A stretch of 40,543 nucleotides of DNA from Spirochaetaceae bacterium (GCA_007693325.1 REDW01000114.1:1-40543); one strand, 5' to 3'. Shown: positions 6,995 to 15,054, numbered from the stretch's first letter. Notes: generated by a model from the letters alone, not told the origin. Numbers and translations are program-made.

Positions 6995-7862
6995 GGGAGC
7001 CTATACCGCGCTCATCACGCCGTTTGCTGCGGATGAGTCGGTTGATGAAGGTGCAATTCGTGCGCTGGTGGACAACCAGATAGAGAAAGGCATCGCCGGT
7101 CTGGTCCCGGTGGGTACTACCGGCGAGAGCCCGACGGTTACCCACGACGAAAACATCCGCATTGTTGAAATTGTGGTCAAACAGGCAGCCGGACGGGTGC
7201 CGGTGATTGCCGGCACCGGGTCCAACTCAACCCGTGAGGCGATTGACATGACGCTGCGCGCACGCGACATCGGCGCCAACGCCACGCTGCAGGTTGCGCC
7301 GTACTACAACAAGCCCAACCAGGAGGGCTTCTATCAGCATTTCACCCGTGTAGCCGATGAGGGCGGTCTACCGGTAATTGTTTACAACATACCGGGGCGT
7401 ACCAGCCGCAACATCGAGACCGACACCATGATACGCCTGGCAGCGCATCCCAACATTGCGGCAGTCAAAGAGGCCAGCGGAAGCATCGCTCAGGTGATGG
7501 ACGTGATCAGCCGCAAACCGAAGGACTTCGACGTGCTCTCGGGCGACGATAACCTGGCGCTGCCGCTGATGCTGCTGGGAGGATCCGGGGTTATCTCGGT
7601 GGCCAGCAACCTGATTCCCGACCGCATGAGTGCCCTGGCCGCAGCGGCGCTGCGCGGAGATCACACCACGGCGCTGGAGATGCACTACGCGCTGCTTCCA
7701 TTCTTCAGGGCGATATTCATGGACACCAACCCGATCCCGATCAAGTACGCCATGCATCTGGCTGGTTACGCCGAGGATGTCTATCGTCTGCCGATGTGCC
7801 CGTTGGCACCGGAGCTGAAACAGAAGCTCAAGACCATCCTATCCGAGACTGGATTGCTGTAG
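6987..7862 (+). CDS. dapA: 4-hydroxy-tetrahydrodipicolinate synthase (291 aa)
   Basis: Condenses pyruvate with aspartate semialdehyde, entering the diaminopimelate pathway. This is a TIM-barrel Schiff-base aldolase. GTTGES (43-48) binds the pyruvate carboxylate, Tyr133 in VYNIPGRT is the proton relay, and Lys161 in AAVKEASG forms the Schiff base. The length is typical. GGAGG lies 8 bases upstream of the ATG inside the end of dapB, and the genes overlap by 8 bases. The other N-acetylneuraminate-lyase-family aldolases are alternatives in principle, but pairing with dapB settles the assignment. The last 24 bases overlap the 3' end of rsmA on the opposite strand, so the transcripts converge with no intergenic space. 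Confidence 0.95.
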   Translation: MFKGAYTALITPFAADESVDEGAIRALVDNQIEKGIAGLVPVGTTGESPTVTHDENIRIVEIVVKQAAGRVPVIAGTGSNSTREAIDMTLRARDIGANATLQVAPYYNKPNQEGFYQHFTRVADEGGLPVIVYNIPGRTSRNIETDTMIRLAAHPNIAAVKEASGSIAQVMDVISRKPKDFDVLSGDDNLALPLMLLGGSGVISVASNLIPDRMSALAAAALRGDHTTALEMHYALLPFFRAIFMDTNPIPIKYAMHLAGYAEDVYRLPMCPLAPELKQKLKTILSETGLL

Positions 7863-8705
7863 CCGGTAGATCTGATCGGCCAGCCGGATGAACGCCTCCG
7901 GTGGCAGTTGCTCGGCACGCGTAGCGGGATCGATACCGCAGCTGCCGAGCAGTTGCACGGCGCTGTCCGCATCGTGTATGCCGAGGTCGCGGCGCTGCTT
8001 GAGGTTGTTGAGAACGGTCTTGCGTCGGCCGGCAAACAGGGCGTCCTTGACGCGCACAAACAGTTTGCGATCAGCAGGAATCAGACGGTCCGGCCGGCGG
8101 GTCAGCGTCAGCACGGTAGACACAACCTCCGGTGCCGGATAGAAACACGCCGGAGTGATATCGAAGCGGCGCGCAACGCTGCATACCGCTTGAACCGCAA
8201 CGCTGAAGGCCGAGTAGTTACGCGAGCCGGGGGGCGCCAGCATGCGCCCGGCCATCTCCTTCTGCACCGTAATCACCATGCGCCGCGGCGGCGGCGACAG
8301 ATCCAGCAGCGCCGCCACAATCGCCGAGGCGCTGCGGTACGGCAGGTTGCCAACCACTACATCCGCTGCTGCCGCGGCTTCATCAGCGGCCCGGGCAATA
8401 GTCTCTACCGCGTCGCCGGCAACGATACGCAGCGGCTGATCGGCAAAGCGGCGCTGCAGGAAGCGGATTATGCCCCAATCGATCTCAAAAACGGTAACCG
8501 GCCCGCTGTGCAGCAGCAGATCGGTCAGCGAGCCGATGCCCGGGCCGATCTCCCACAGCCGCTCGTGCCCGGCGCGCTCGGCCAGCCCTACAATTGCGCG
8601 GCGCACGTTGCCGTCAATCAGGAAATTCTGACCCCAGCGCTTCTTGGGACCGATGCCTTCACGCTGCAGAGTCTCGACGATTTCGCGCGGGGAGTCGTAA
8701 TTCAC
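7839..8705 (-). CDS. rsmA: 16S rRNA (adenine1518/1519-N6)-dimethyltransferase (288 aa)
   Basis: RsmA/KsgA dimethylates two adjacent adenines in helix 45 of 16S rRNA late in 30S assembly. The N-terminal KKRWGQNFLID (21-31) is the family signature. The SAM-binding motif EIGPGIGSL covers residues 52-60, Glu74 of VFEID is the ribose ligand, and the catalytic NLPY is at 120-123. The start is the GTG at 8705, which overlaps the comEC stop codon (GTGA). The frame stays open far upstream, but that part reads as an antisense-like shadow of comEC, is not family sequence, and is discarded. The gene is translationally coupled to comEC. Loss of function gives kasugamycin resistance in many bacteria. Confidence 0.94.
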   Translation of the reverse strand: MNYDSPREIVETLQREGIGPKKRWGQNFLIDGNVRRAIVGLAERAGHERLWEIGPGIGSLTDLLLHSGPVTVFEIDWGIIRFLQRRFADQPLRIVAGDAVETIARAADEAAAAADVVVGNLPYRSASAIVAALLDLSPPPRRMVITVQKEMAGRMLAPPGSRNYSAFSVAVQAVCSVARRFDITPACFYPAPEVVSTVLTLTRRPDRLIPADRKLFVRVKDALFAGRRKTVLNNLKQRRDLGIHDADSAVQLLGSCGIDPATRAEQLPPEAFIRLADQIYRLQQSSLG

Positions 8706-10198
8706 GGCGGCCACACCGCCGGACGGCGGCGTAGTTGCAGCGCAACAGCCCGCCGGTAGAGCAGAAGCAGGCTCAGCACGGTCAGCGTCAGCGTCACGCT
8801 GCTGCCTGCTACCGAAGGCGCCGCTGCCGGAGCGTGGGAGAATACGCGCGCCGCCAGCTGGATCCAGCGTGCCTGCTCGGCCAGCAGCAGCGCGGCCGCC
8901 GGCAACTGCGGCCACAACGCGCTTAACAGCAGCCACGCCAGGCCACTCCAGACAAACAGGCTGACCATCGGTATCATAACCAGCGAACTGAGCAGCGCCA
9001 CCGGATAGACGGTACCAAAGACCAGCAGCGCCAGTGGAGCGGTAGCCAGCTGCGCGCCGGCGGCAGCGGCAAGCCCCATGGCCGGCCAGCGCGGCAGATA
9101 GGGGGCAATAACGCGGCGCAGCTGAGCCCCCGGGCCGAGGATGCCCAGGATAGACAGCGCCGACAGCTGAAACGAGAGTTGGTACAGTAACGACGGCATG
9201 AGCAGCAGCAGCACGCCAACGGCGAGCGCAAAACTGTTGATTGGATCGCTGCGGCGCCCGCAGAGCCGAATCCAGCCGCCCAGCGCCAGCATGGCCATGG
9301 CGCGCAGCAGCGACGGCCGCGCACCTACCAGGTAGATATAACCCACACACAACAGCAGCGTAACCACAAAGGCGCTGCGTCTGCCCAGCAGCAGCCTCAA
9401 CAGTCCAAACGAAACCGCGGCGATGATTCCCAGGTGCATCCCCGAGAGCGCCAGCAGATGGCTGCTGCCGGATTCGCGGAACAGGCGCTGCTGCTCCAGC
9501 GTCAGACGGCTGCGCGAGCCGCCCACCAGCGCGCGGAACAGCCCCCCCGGACGGTAGCCCATGGCATCGATACGCGCAAACAGCTGCCGGCGCAGCGCGT
9601 GGCGCCGGCGCAGGTGGGCACTGGTCCAACCTGCCGTCTCAACGCTCTGCGAGCGCAGCATGAGCGTGTCGCCTGCCTGCCACAGATCCTGTGCGGTGTA
9701 ACTGACGCGCAGCCGGCGCCCTGCCGAGTATTCCTTGCCGCCGGGAACCAGCACTACCAGTGTGCCGCCCGCGTCGTACTCTACCCCGCGCCCCGACACG
9801 CGCGTGACTCGCAGCCGGTAGCGCGTATCGCTGTCTGCGTAGCGCGCTGCATCCTCTACAAGGTGCCCCTCTACCGCTGTGGCAGCGCCCAGCTGTGCGG
9901 CATCGATTCCCTGTTCCGGCGCGGGGCCGACCAGAAACGCGGCGCTCGACAGGCCGAGCGCCAGCGCCCCCAGCGGCAGGCAGTAACGAGCAACCGGGAT
10001 AGTGAGTTGAGACAGGACGATGGCGGCTGCAGCCAGTAGCGCTGCAGCAAGCAGCAGCGCCGTTACCGCCGGCAGCGGTGCGGCGCGCAGCAGCCCGCCA
10101 CCAACCAGCGCTAGACAGAAACAGAGCGGCAGATGCGCATCCGGATAGCGCGGCGGCAGCGCCGCCGGGGATTGCCGCGAATCAACCTCTTTTTTCAC
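8702..10198 (-). CDS. comEC: ComEC/Rec2-family membrane protein without the nuclease domain (498 aa)
   Basis: ComEC forms the inner-membrane channel for single-stranded DNA uptake in natural transformation. The N terminus has hydrophobic segments (about residues 24-90) followed by a soluble OB-like region (about 100-210). Next comes the Competence domain, with the signature FRESGSSHLLALSGMHLGII (about 240-259) and many transmembrane helices to the C terminus. At 498 residues it lacks the C-terminal metallo-beta-lactamase domain found in longer homologues. The start is a GTG with a weak Shine-Dalgarno. It lies 31 bases after the HEAT-like gene and overlaps rsmA by 4 bases, so it may be carried on the transcript from the promoter at 11446-11474. 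Whether this organism is transformable is unknown; no other com genes are in the window. Confidence 0.85.
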   Translation of the reverse strand: MKKEVDSRQSPAALPPRYPDAHLPLCFCLALVGGGLLRAAPLPAVTALLLAAALLAAAAIVLSQLTIPVARYCLPLGALALGLSSAAFLVGPAPEQGIDAAQLGAATAVEGHLVEDAARYADSDTRYRLRVTRVSGRGVEYDAGGTLVVLVPGGKEYSAGRRLRVSYTAQDLWQAGDTLMLRSQSVETAGWTSAHLRRRHALRRQLFARIDAMGYRPGGLFRALVGGSRSRLTLEQQRLFRESGSSHLLALSGMHLGIIAAVSFGLLRLLLGRRSAFVVTLLLCVGYIYLVGARPSLLRAMAMLALGGWIRLCGRRSDPINSFALAVGVLLLLMPSLLYQLSFQLSALSILGILGPGAQLRRVIAPYLPRWPAMGLAAAAGAQLATAPLALLVFGTVYPVALLSSLVMIPMVSLFVWSGLAWLLLSALWPQLPAAALLLAEQARWIQLAARVFSHAPAAAPSVAGSSVTLTLTVLSLLLLYRRAVALQLRRRPAVWPP

Positions 10199-10229
10199 CG
10201 CCTGCTATCCGCTGTGCGCTACCGAGCTG

Positions 10230-11417
10230 CTAGCGATTCAACGCCTGCATCGCCTGCCGGGCGCTATTCTTGACGCGCGGCGGATAGTTCAGAAGCGTTG
10301 TATAGAACAGCGAGTTGTAAGCCACAGCGGAACCGATGCGCTCCAGGTTTCTCAGCGTAGCCAGCGTTATATCGGTATTGAAGGGACGCTCAAACTCGGT
10401 GTAGCGATTGATCAGATCCAGAAACTCGGTCAGCCGGCGCGCGGCCGCTTCGGTTCCCATGGCGCCGAGTGCTTCGATTGCTTCGATCAGGTAGGCCTGG
10501 GGCGTATCGCCGCGATCAAACTCGGCGTAGGTGCGATTGAAGTGCCCTATCAGCGCCTCGGTGGCCGGGGCATACTCCCGATCCCGCAGGTAGATGTTGG
10601 CCTGATAGCGCATCTGACGCAGCATCGGCAGCGTTTCCTCACCCACGATCCGCGCCGACAAGACATTATCGAGCGCAGCGGTGACAAACTCGTCTTTCTG
10701 TTGCGGGCTCAAATCATCGCCGCGAAAGAAAAAGTCGAAGGCTTCAAGCTTGTCTTCAACCGGCTTATCACGGAAAGCGACCACTGCGTGTTCTACGATG
10801 CTGCCGTCTATGGATTGCAGCGCGTTGCGCGCCGCGGCGGTGATGGTGCCGGAATAGCCGACAATCGCTGCATCCATCAGCGCCGCAAAAGAGCGCGGAT
10901 CACCAAACTCACCGAGCGTGCGTACCGCAGCGTCGATCACGCGCAGATCGGTGGTAAAGCTGCCCAGGCGGAACTCTTCATTGCGGGATTCCAGCCAGCC
11001 GGTCAGGCGTACGATCAGGTCGCTATTGCCGCTGCCGATCTCGCGGAAGGTATCCAGCAGCTCCAGCCGCCGCCGGGCCTCACGGTAGCCCTCAAAGATG
11101 TACCAAAACGGCTCAAGAGTTGCCGTGTGCCCCGACGCGGCCGCTCCCTGGTTGGTCAGCTGCAGCATCTCCTGGAGGCGGGGATCACTTGCCAGGTCTC
11201 GTAGGTTGGTGGCAATGTAGCGTGCGGCATCCTCGTAGAACGGACCAAGCTGCTCAGCCGGCTCATTCTGCGCCGAACGCAGCAGTTCCAGTTTGACGGG
11301 CCTGTTTGCATTGCGGAAATTGTTGCGGTAGAGCGCAAGCATATCCGGCCCCTGTTGCGGCAGCGCCAGTGCTGCCACAACAACCGCAAACAGCGACAAC
11401 GCTATCGATCGTTTCAT
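10230..11417 (-). CDS. Exported HEAT-like repeat protein, unknown function (395 aa)
   Basis: A signal peptide (MKRSIALSLFAVVVAALALP, residues 1-20) is followed by a wholly alpha-helical protein. Repeating helix pairs such as VIDAAVRTLGEFGDPRSFAA, TAAARNALQSIDG and LIEAIEALGAMGTEAAARRL have the 'D/G-turn-Ala-helix' look of HEAT or Armadillo repeats, which act as binding scaffolds. ATG 11417 is preferred over an in-frame start 57 bases upstream. It directly begins the signal peptide and has AGGA 6 bases upstream, and the promoter at 11446-11474 would exclude the longer form. The product probably acts in the periplasm. It is transcribed ahead of comEC and rsmA. No catalytic motif is visible. Confidence 0.75.
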   Translation of the reverse strand: MKRSIALSLFAVVVAALALPQQGPDMLALYRNNFRNANRPVKLELLRSAQNEPAEQLGPFYEDAARYIATNLRDLASDPRLQEMLQLTNQGAAASGHTATLEPFWYIFEGYREARRRLELLDTFREIGSGNSDLIVRLTGWLESRNEEFRLGSFTTDLRVIDAAVRTLGEFGDPRSFAALMDAAIVGYSGTITAAARNALQSIDGSIVEHAVVAFRDKPVEDKLEAFDFFFRGDDLSPQQKDEFVTAALDNVLSARIVGEETLPMLRQMRYQANIYLRDREYAPATEALIGHFNRTYAEFDRGDTPQAYLIEAIEALGAMGTEAAARRLTEFLDLINRYTEFERPFNTDITLATLRNLERIGSAVAYNSLFYTTLLNYPPRVKNSARQAMQALNR

Positions 11418-11445
11418 GGTTGTTCCTGCCTCCATTGTGATACTA

Positions 11446-11474
11446 ATACTACCGTTTGTGAGGTGGAAATTCAA
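11446..11474 (-). promoter_or_regulatory. Sigma-70-type promoter for the HEAT-like gene (and comEC-rsmA)
   Basis: On the minus strand, TTGAAT (11469-11474) precedes TAGTAT (11446-11451) with exactly 17 bases between. The predicted start near 11439 leaves a 22-base leader that contains GGAGG and AGGA before the ATG at 11417. The promoter is in the short gap behind the PilZ gene. Confidence 0.6.
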
Positions 11475-11483
11475 TTGTGGGGA

Positions 11484-12518
11484 TCAGCGACGCGTAGAAC
11501 GCAGTTTGACCGGCCCCTGAGGGTCATCGGCAAAAATGTCGTAGACGAAAGTGAGAATGGTATTCTTGATCGGCGCGCTCGGCGGATTGGCCTGGATGTG
11601 CAGAATCGAGACGTTCTTGCTGTCTTTGTAGGTTACGCCCTTGATTGTGCCGCACAAGACCACCGGCGTGTTGTGGATCTCGGTCTGGATCTTCACCGGC
11701 AGCCCGGGTTTGGCGCGGCCACCGACAATTGCCGCGGCGCCGTCTTCGGATATGTCCACCATCTTGCAGCGGTAACCGCCGCTGCGCGAGATTTCTTCAT
11801 TGGCGTCCTTGATGGAGCGCAGCGGAAAGAGCATGCCCGAAGAGTCGAGCGATGCGCGTATCGAATTGCGTTTCTGCGTTCTGACAAGCTGATCCGAATG
11901 CGTGATGTGCAGGATCGGAAACTTGCGATCCATGTAGTCGCCGATCACCTTTGACTCGAAGTAGTAACCGGCATCCTCGACGCGCCAGAAATAGACGTTG
12001 ATCTTCTGGCCGCGCCACGAAACGCCAAACGGCAACGGCTTGCCCTTGGGATAGGAAATTGCCAGGTACTTACGCATGTTCTCTACAACTTTGGAATAAT
12101 AGATGCTGCCACCGGGAAAAGTGATCTTGAGCGGCTGCTGCGCCGATATGCTGCGGCTGGATTGAATTCCCAGCCGATACTTGGGCAGATTGAACTCAAC
12201 CCGCTTGCGGAAATCAAACAGCTTGCTGAGAAACTCGATTGCCTTCTCGTCTTCCTCTTTGTCTTCAGAGCGAAAGCGGATGATGGTGCCGCGGATGCAG
12301 CGGTCCAGGGTGCGCTCGGACCAGAACAGCGAGGTTGGATTCTTCAGTCTGTTCTCCACCGCAACCCGACGCAGCAGGTTCAGCTCGCGGAACTTGAACC
12401 CCGACTCCTTGCCGCGCACGTAGAACTGCACCCACGGAAACCCGAATCCGCCGGCGTGCTGAATAAATATGACAAATGCGATAGCCAATAGTGCAAGAAT
12501 CAGCAGCAGAATCCACAT
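11484..12518 (-). CDS. Membrane-anchored PilZ-domain c-di-GMP receptor (344 aa)
   Basis: Residues 2-20 form a single transmembrane anchor, followed by a charged helical region (about 35-110). A YcgR/PlzA-like N-terminal beta domain follows (about 125-205), then the PilZ domain (about 206-330). Both halves of the c-di-GMP site are present: Arg217-x3-Arg221 in RNSIR, and DISEDG at 255-260. It should bind c-di-GMP and pass the signal to a partner, in spirochaetes typically motility or envelope functions. The anchor sets it apart from soluble YcgR/PlzA proteins. The Shine-Dalgarno is distant (AGGGAGG 15 bases upstream), so the start is less certain; a downstream start would remove the anchor. It is divergent from the CPBP protease gene. 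Confidence 0.88.
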   Translation of the reverse strand: MWILLLILALLAIAFVIFIQHAGGFGFPWVQFYVRGKESGFKFRELNLLRRVAVENRLKNPTSLFWSERTLDRCIRGTIIRFRSEDKEEDEKAIEFLSKLFDFRKRVEFNLPKYRLGIQSSRSISAQQPLKITFPGGSIYYSKVVENMRKYLAISYPKGKPLPFGVSWRGQKINVYFWRVEDAGYYFESKVIGDYMDRKFPILHITHSDQLVRTQKRNSIRASLDSSGMLFPLRSIKDANEEISRSGGYRCKMVDISEDGAAAIVGGRAKPGLPVKIQTEIHNTPVVLCGTIKGVTYKDSKNVSILHIQANPPSAPIKNTILTFVYDIFADDPQGPVKLRSTRR

Positions 12519-12582
12519 GGTAGCTGGTGTAGCCCTCCCTACCCTTCAATTCCCCCCTTTATTCTCGGCGGCAGAAGGTGAT

Positions 12583-13317
12583 ATGCTTACGAAAATTCCC
12601 GGCGAGTGGTGCGCTGCACTAATGAGTCACAGTATACGGAACCAATCCAAGATATGTAAAGAGATTCTTCTGCTCTTCACAGCGTTTTTTCTGCCCGGCA
12701 TGCTGTTTGGCGGGCCGGGCGCCGATCCGCTGGCGTTTGAGCAACTCGAGCACCATCTGCTGGTTCTGCTGATTGCGCTGCCGCAGATCGGCTTGATCGT
12801 CTACCTGGTGCGCCTGCAGCCGCAGCTTGAACCTGCGCGCTACGGCATCGCCCCGATCAGGCCGCACGATCCACTGTGGGCACTGGCTGCAACAGTGCTG
12901 TTGCTGCTGCTACTGGCGCTGATCGCCATCCCGTTGTCGTTTCTGCCCGGTAGCGAACAGGCGCTGAGTGACGGCTTCCGCTGGCAGTTCCGCCGCTGGG
13001 AGTACCTTCCGCTGGTGGTGCTCACTTCGATAGCGGTGGGCTACCGCGAGGAGCTGTTCTTTCGCGGCTACCTGATCGGGCGTCTGCAGGATGCGGGGCT
13101 GCCGCAGTCTGCCGCGCTGGGCGCCAGCACCGTGCTGTTTGGTCTCGGTCACATCTATCAGGGCGCAGCCGGCGTCCTGGTCACCACCTTTGTAGGCGGA
13201 GTGTTGGGAGTGCTGTTTATCCGCAGTCGTAACCTGCACCTGGTTGCCCTGGCGCACGCGCTCTACAACGTCTTTGTTCTGACGGTTGGGACTCTGCTCT
13301 ACGACCTGACACTGTGA
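12583..13317 (+). CDS. CPBP-family intramembrane metalloprotease (CAAX/Abi-type, 244 aa)
   Basis: Predicted multi-pass membrane protease related to Rce1/Abi proteins. Hydrophobic segments lie near 26-42, 57-77, 98-121, 141-154, 175-190 and 197-213. All three family motifs are intact: EELFFR (Glu156-Glu157, Arg161), FGLGH with His190, and HALYN with His225 and Asn229. The substrate is unknown; bacterial relatives serve in bacteriocin immunity or signal-protein processing. The start at 12583 is chosen because AAGGTG lies close upstream. In-frame starts further upstream reach into the divergent PilZ gene, and a later ATG (12622) is possible. The gene stands alone, ahead of the tlpA promoter. Confidence 0.85.
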   Translation: MLTKIPGEWCAALMSHSIRNQSKICKEILLLFTAFFLPGMLFGGPGADPLAFEQLEHHLLVLLIALPQIGLIVYLVRLQPQLEPARYGIAPIRPHDPLWALAATVLLLLLLALIAIPLSFLPGSEQALSDGFRWQFRRWEYLPLVVLTSIAVGYREELFFRGYLIGRLQDAGLPQSAALGASTVLFGLGHIYQGAAGVLVTTFVGGVLGVLFIRSRNLHLVALAHALYNVFVLTVGTLLYDLTL

Positions 13318-13322
13318 ATTCG

Positions 13323-13353
13323 TTGAATTCGGCCGCTCTATGTGTTATATAAT
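13323..13353 (+). promoter_or_regulatory. Promoter for tlpA-ccdA
   Basis: TTGAAT (13323-13328) is followed by an AT-rich run with TATATA at 17 bases (13346-13351) and TATAAT at 19 bases (13348-13353). The run stands out in a GC-rich neighbourhood. The start site would lie near 13359, only about 10 bases before the ATG at 13370, so the leader is very short and the AGAGG Shine-Dalgarno sits at its very beginning. Confidence 0.6.
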
Positions 13354-13369
13354 ATATAGAGGTTGTTAG

Positions 13370-13975
13370 ATGAAACGAACACTGATTGCCGCAGGGATAT
13401 TTAGCGTGATTGCCGTGGTAACCGTCTGGGTGGCATTCGCCAGCGGCAGCCGGGATGCAGGCGCCGCTGAAACGCAGGCAGAGGCCCGGCAACACGACGC
13501 CGAGGCCGTAGCCGAACTGCTGCGCAGCGTGGGTATCCAGCCCTATAGCGGACCGCAGCGACGCATCGACTTCGATCTGGAAAACCTTGCCGAGGAATCG
13601 CGCAGTCTGTCTGATTACCGCGGCCGGCTGCTGTTTCTCAACTTCTGGGCCACCTGGTGCCCGCCGTGCATCGAAGAGATGCCGTCGATGCAACGCCTGT
13701 CCGACCAGCTGCTGGGCGAAGGTCTGACTATGGTAGCGGTCAACGTTCAGGAGGGCCGCGATGATATTCGCCCGTTTGTTGATGAGCTCGGGCTGACGTT
13801 TGAAATTCTGCTGGATCGCCGCGGCCAGACCGGACAGGCGTACGGCGTACGCGGTCTGCCGACCACCGTGCTGCTCGACCGCCAGGGCTACGTACTGGGA
13901 ACCAAGCTTGGATTTGCAATCTGGGACGACCCACAGGTGGTTCAGGCGCTGCGTGATGTGCTGCAGGAGATATAG
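13370..13975 (+). CDS. TlpA/ResA-like thiol-disulfide oxidoreductase (201 aa)
   Basis: Membrane-anchored, extracytoplasmic thioredoxin-like protein. Residues 5-24 are a signal anchor. A linker of about 50 residues follows, then a TlpA-type thioredoxin fold with WCPPC (Cys97 and Cys100) in NFWATWCPPC. The cis-proline is in VRGLPTTVLLD. It would hold reducing equivalents delivered by CcdA and reduce disulfides in exported or cytochrome proteins. There is no cytochrome c gene nearby, so general disulfide or peroxide handling is as likely as cytochrome c maturation. AGAGG precedes the ATG by 7 bases. The ccdA start is 3 bases after its stop, so the pair forms an operon. Confidence 0.9.
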   Translation: MKRTLIAAGIFSVIAVVTVWVAFASGSRDAGAAETQAEARQHDAEAVAELLRSVGIQPYSGPQRRIDFDLENLAEESRSLSDYRGRLLFLNFWATWCPPCIEEMPSMQRLSDQLLGEGLTMVAVNVQEGRDDIRPFVDELGLTFEILLDRRGQTGQAYGVRGLPTTVLLDRQGYVLGTKLGFAIWDDPQVVQALRDVLQEI

Positions 13976-13978
13976 CCC

Positions 13979-14947
13979 ATGATGACCGAGGCACCTTCGC
14001 TGCTGCTGGCACTGGTAGCCGGACTGCTGTCGTTTGCCAGCCCGTGTGTGCTGCCGCTGATCCCCTCGTACATCTCGTATGTGGGTGGTGTCTCGCTTGA
14101 CGATCTGCGGTCCGGAAGCGTTGCCCGCGGCCCGATAATGATCAAGACAGCCCTGTTTGTGCTGGGCTTTGGGCTGGTATTTGTGGTGCTCGGCATCCTG
14201 TTCAGTGGCTCCGGGCTGCTGTTTGCCGGCCTCGGGCCGCTGATTAACCTGCTGGCCGGCGGTATAGTCATTCTGCTGGGGCTCAACGTGATTTTCGATT
14301 TCTGGCAGTTCCTGCAGGTCGAGCGGCGGATGCACGTTGACGCCCGGCCCAGAGGCTTTGCCGGCTCACTGCTGGTGGGTATGGCATTCGGCGCCGGGTG
14401 GACGCCGTGCATCGGCCCGATCCTGGCCGGAATTCTTTTTCTGGCCGGGCAATCGATGCACATAGGCCGCGGGGCGCTGCTACTCAGCGCCTATTCGCTG
14501 GGACTGGGGCTCCCATTCCTGCTGGCCGGCTTCTTCTTTCCGCAGGTGGCCGGCGGATTGCAGCGCATCAGACGCTATCTGCCCGCCATCAAGACCGCCA
14601 GCGGCGTCTTCCTGGTGTTGATTGGCGTTCTTATTGCCGCCGGTCGTTTCCAGCAGCTCAACGCCGCGCTGATATCCAGCGGCATGAACCTGCGCCGCTG
14701 GCAGGCCACCGATCCGCACAGTGCGCGAATTGTCGTCTCGCTGTCTGCTGCACTGCTGGCGCTGCTGCCGCTGCTGCCGTGGCTTGTTCGAAAGCTGCGC
14801 CGCAGCGCGGCTGACGCGCCGCGACGGCCACACCTGCTGGCTCTGTGCACCAGCGCTGTATTGCTGGCGCTGGCCGTGCTCGGGGCGCTGGAGCTCGTCA
14901 ACCTGCCGACACTGGTGGCTTCCTGGCTCACCTACCAGGGTGTGTAA
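13979..14947 (+). CDS. ccdA: CcdA/DsbD-family transmembrane electron-transfer protein, extended (322 aa)
   Basis: CcdA carries electrons from cytoplasmic thioredoxin across the membrane to extracytoplasmic thiol proteins. The two redox cysteines are in the expected places: Cys23 in FASPCVLPLIPSY, and Cys144 in GAGWTPCIGPIL. The six core helices end near residue 225. Compared with the usual 220-240 residues, this protein continues for about 95 more: a basic loop and two further hydrophobic segments (about 245-263 and 284-305). The start could be ATG 13979 or the next codon, ATG 13982. Co-expression with the TlpA-like gene gives its likely partner. Confidence 0.9.
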   Translation: MMTEAPSLLLALVAGLLSFASPCVLPLIPSYISYVGGVSLDDLRSGSVARGPIMIKTALFVLGFGLVFVVLGILFSGSGLLFAGLGPLINLLAGGIVILLGLNVIFDFWQFLQVERRMHVDARPRGFAGSLLVGMAFGAGWTPCIGPILAGILFLAGQSMHIGRGALLLSAYSLGLGLPFLLAGFFFPQVAGGLQRIRRYLPAIKTASGVFLVLIGVLIAAGRFQQLNAALISSGMNLRRWQATDPHSARIVVSLSAALLALLPLLPWLVRKLRRSAADAPRRPHLLALCTSAVLLALAVLGALELVNLPTLVASWLTYQGV

Positions 14948-14974
14948 TACCGCCGGTTGCTGCAGCAGTCAGCC

Positions 14975-14989
14975 TCGGTCGTTGACCGA
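14975..14989 (+). promoter_or_regulatory. Inverted repeat overlapping the fabZ -35 element
   Basis: TCGGTC and GACCGA are perfect 6-base inverted repeats separated by GTT. The right arm contains most of the predicted -35 hexamer (14982-14987). It could be an operator for a regulator of the fatty-acid genes downstream, or a ccdA transcript end hairpin. There is no T-tract to support the second reading. Confidence 0.35.
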
Positions 14990-15010
14990 AGGAAAGCCTC
15001 GGTATACGAT
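14982..15010 (+). promoter_or_regulatory. Sigma-70-type promoter for fabZ and the acyl-CoA synthetase
   Basis: TTGACC (14982-14987) and TACGAT (15005-15010) are spaced by 17 bases. Transcription would begin near 15017, with a leader of about 38 bases ending in an AGAGGGA ribosome binding site before the fabZ ATG. Confidence 0.6.
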
Positions 15011-15054
15011 GGTGCGCATGCGAGGGCAAATCAAGTAGCAAGAGGGATAGCGTA

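Noticed and set aside
8706-9629. N-terminal extension of rsmA
   Set aside because: The frame is open but the translated sequence lies within comEC and is unlike any methyltransferase. A GTG start at 8705 coupled to the comEC stop fits better.
13217-14335. Long open frame on the minus strand (372 codons)
   Set aside because: It lies antisense to tlpA and ccdA, both of which carry intact catalytic motifs. Its sequence is compositionally biased without a recognisable domain.
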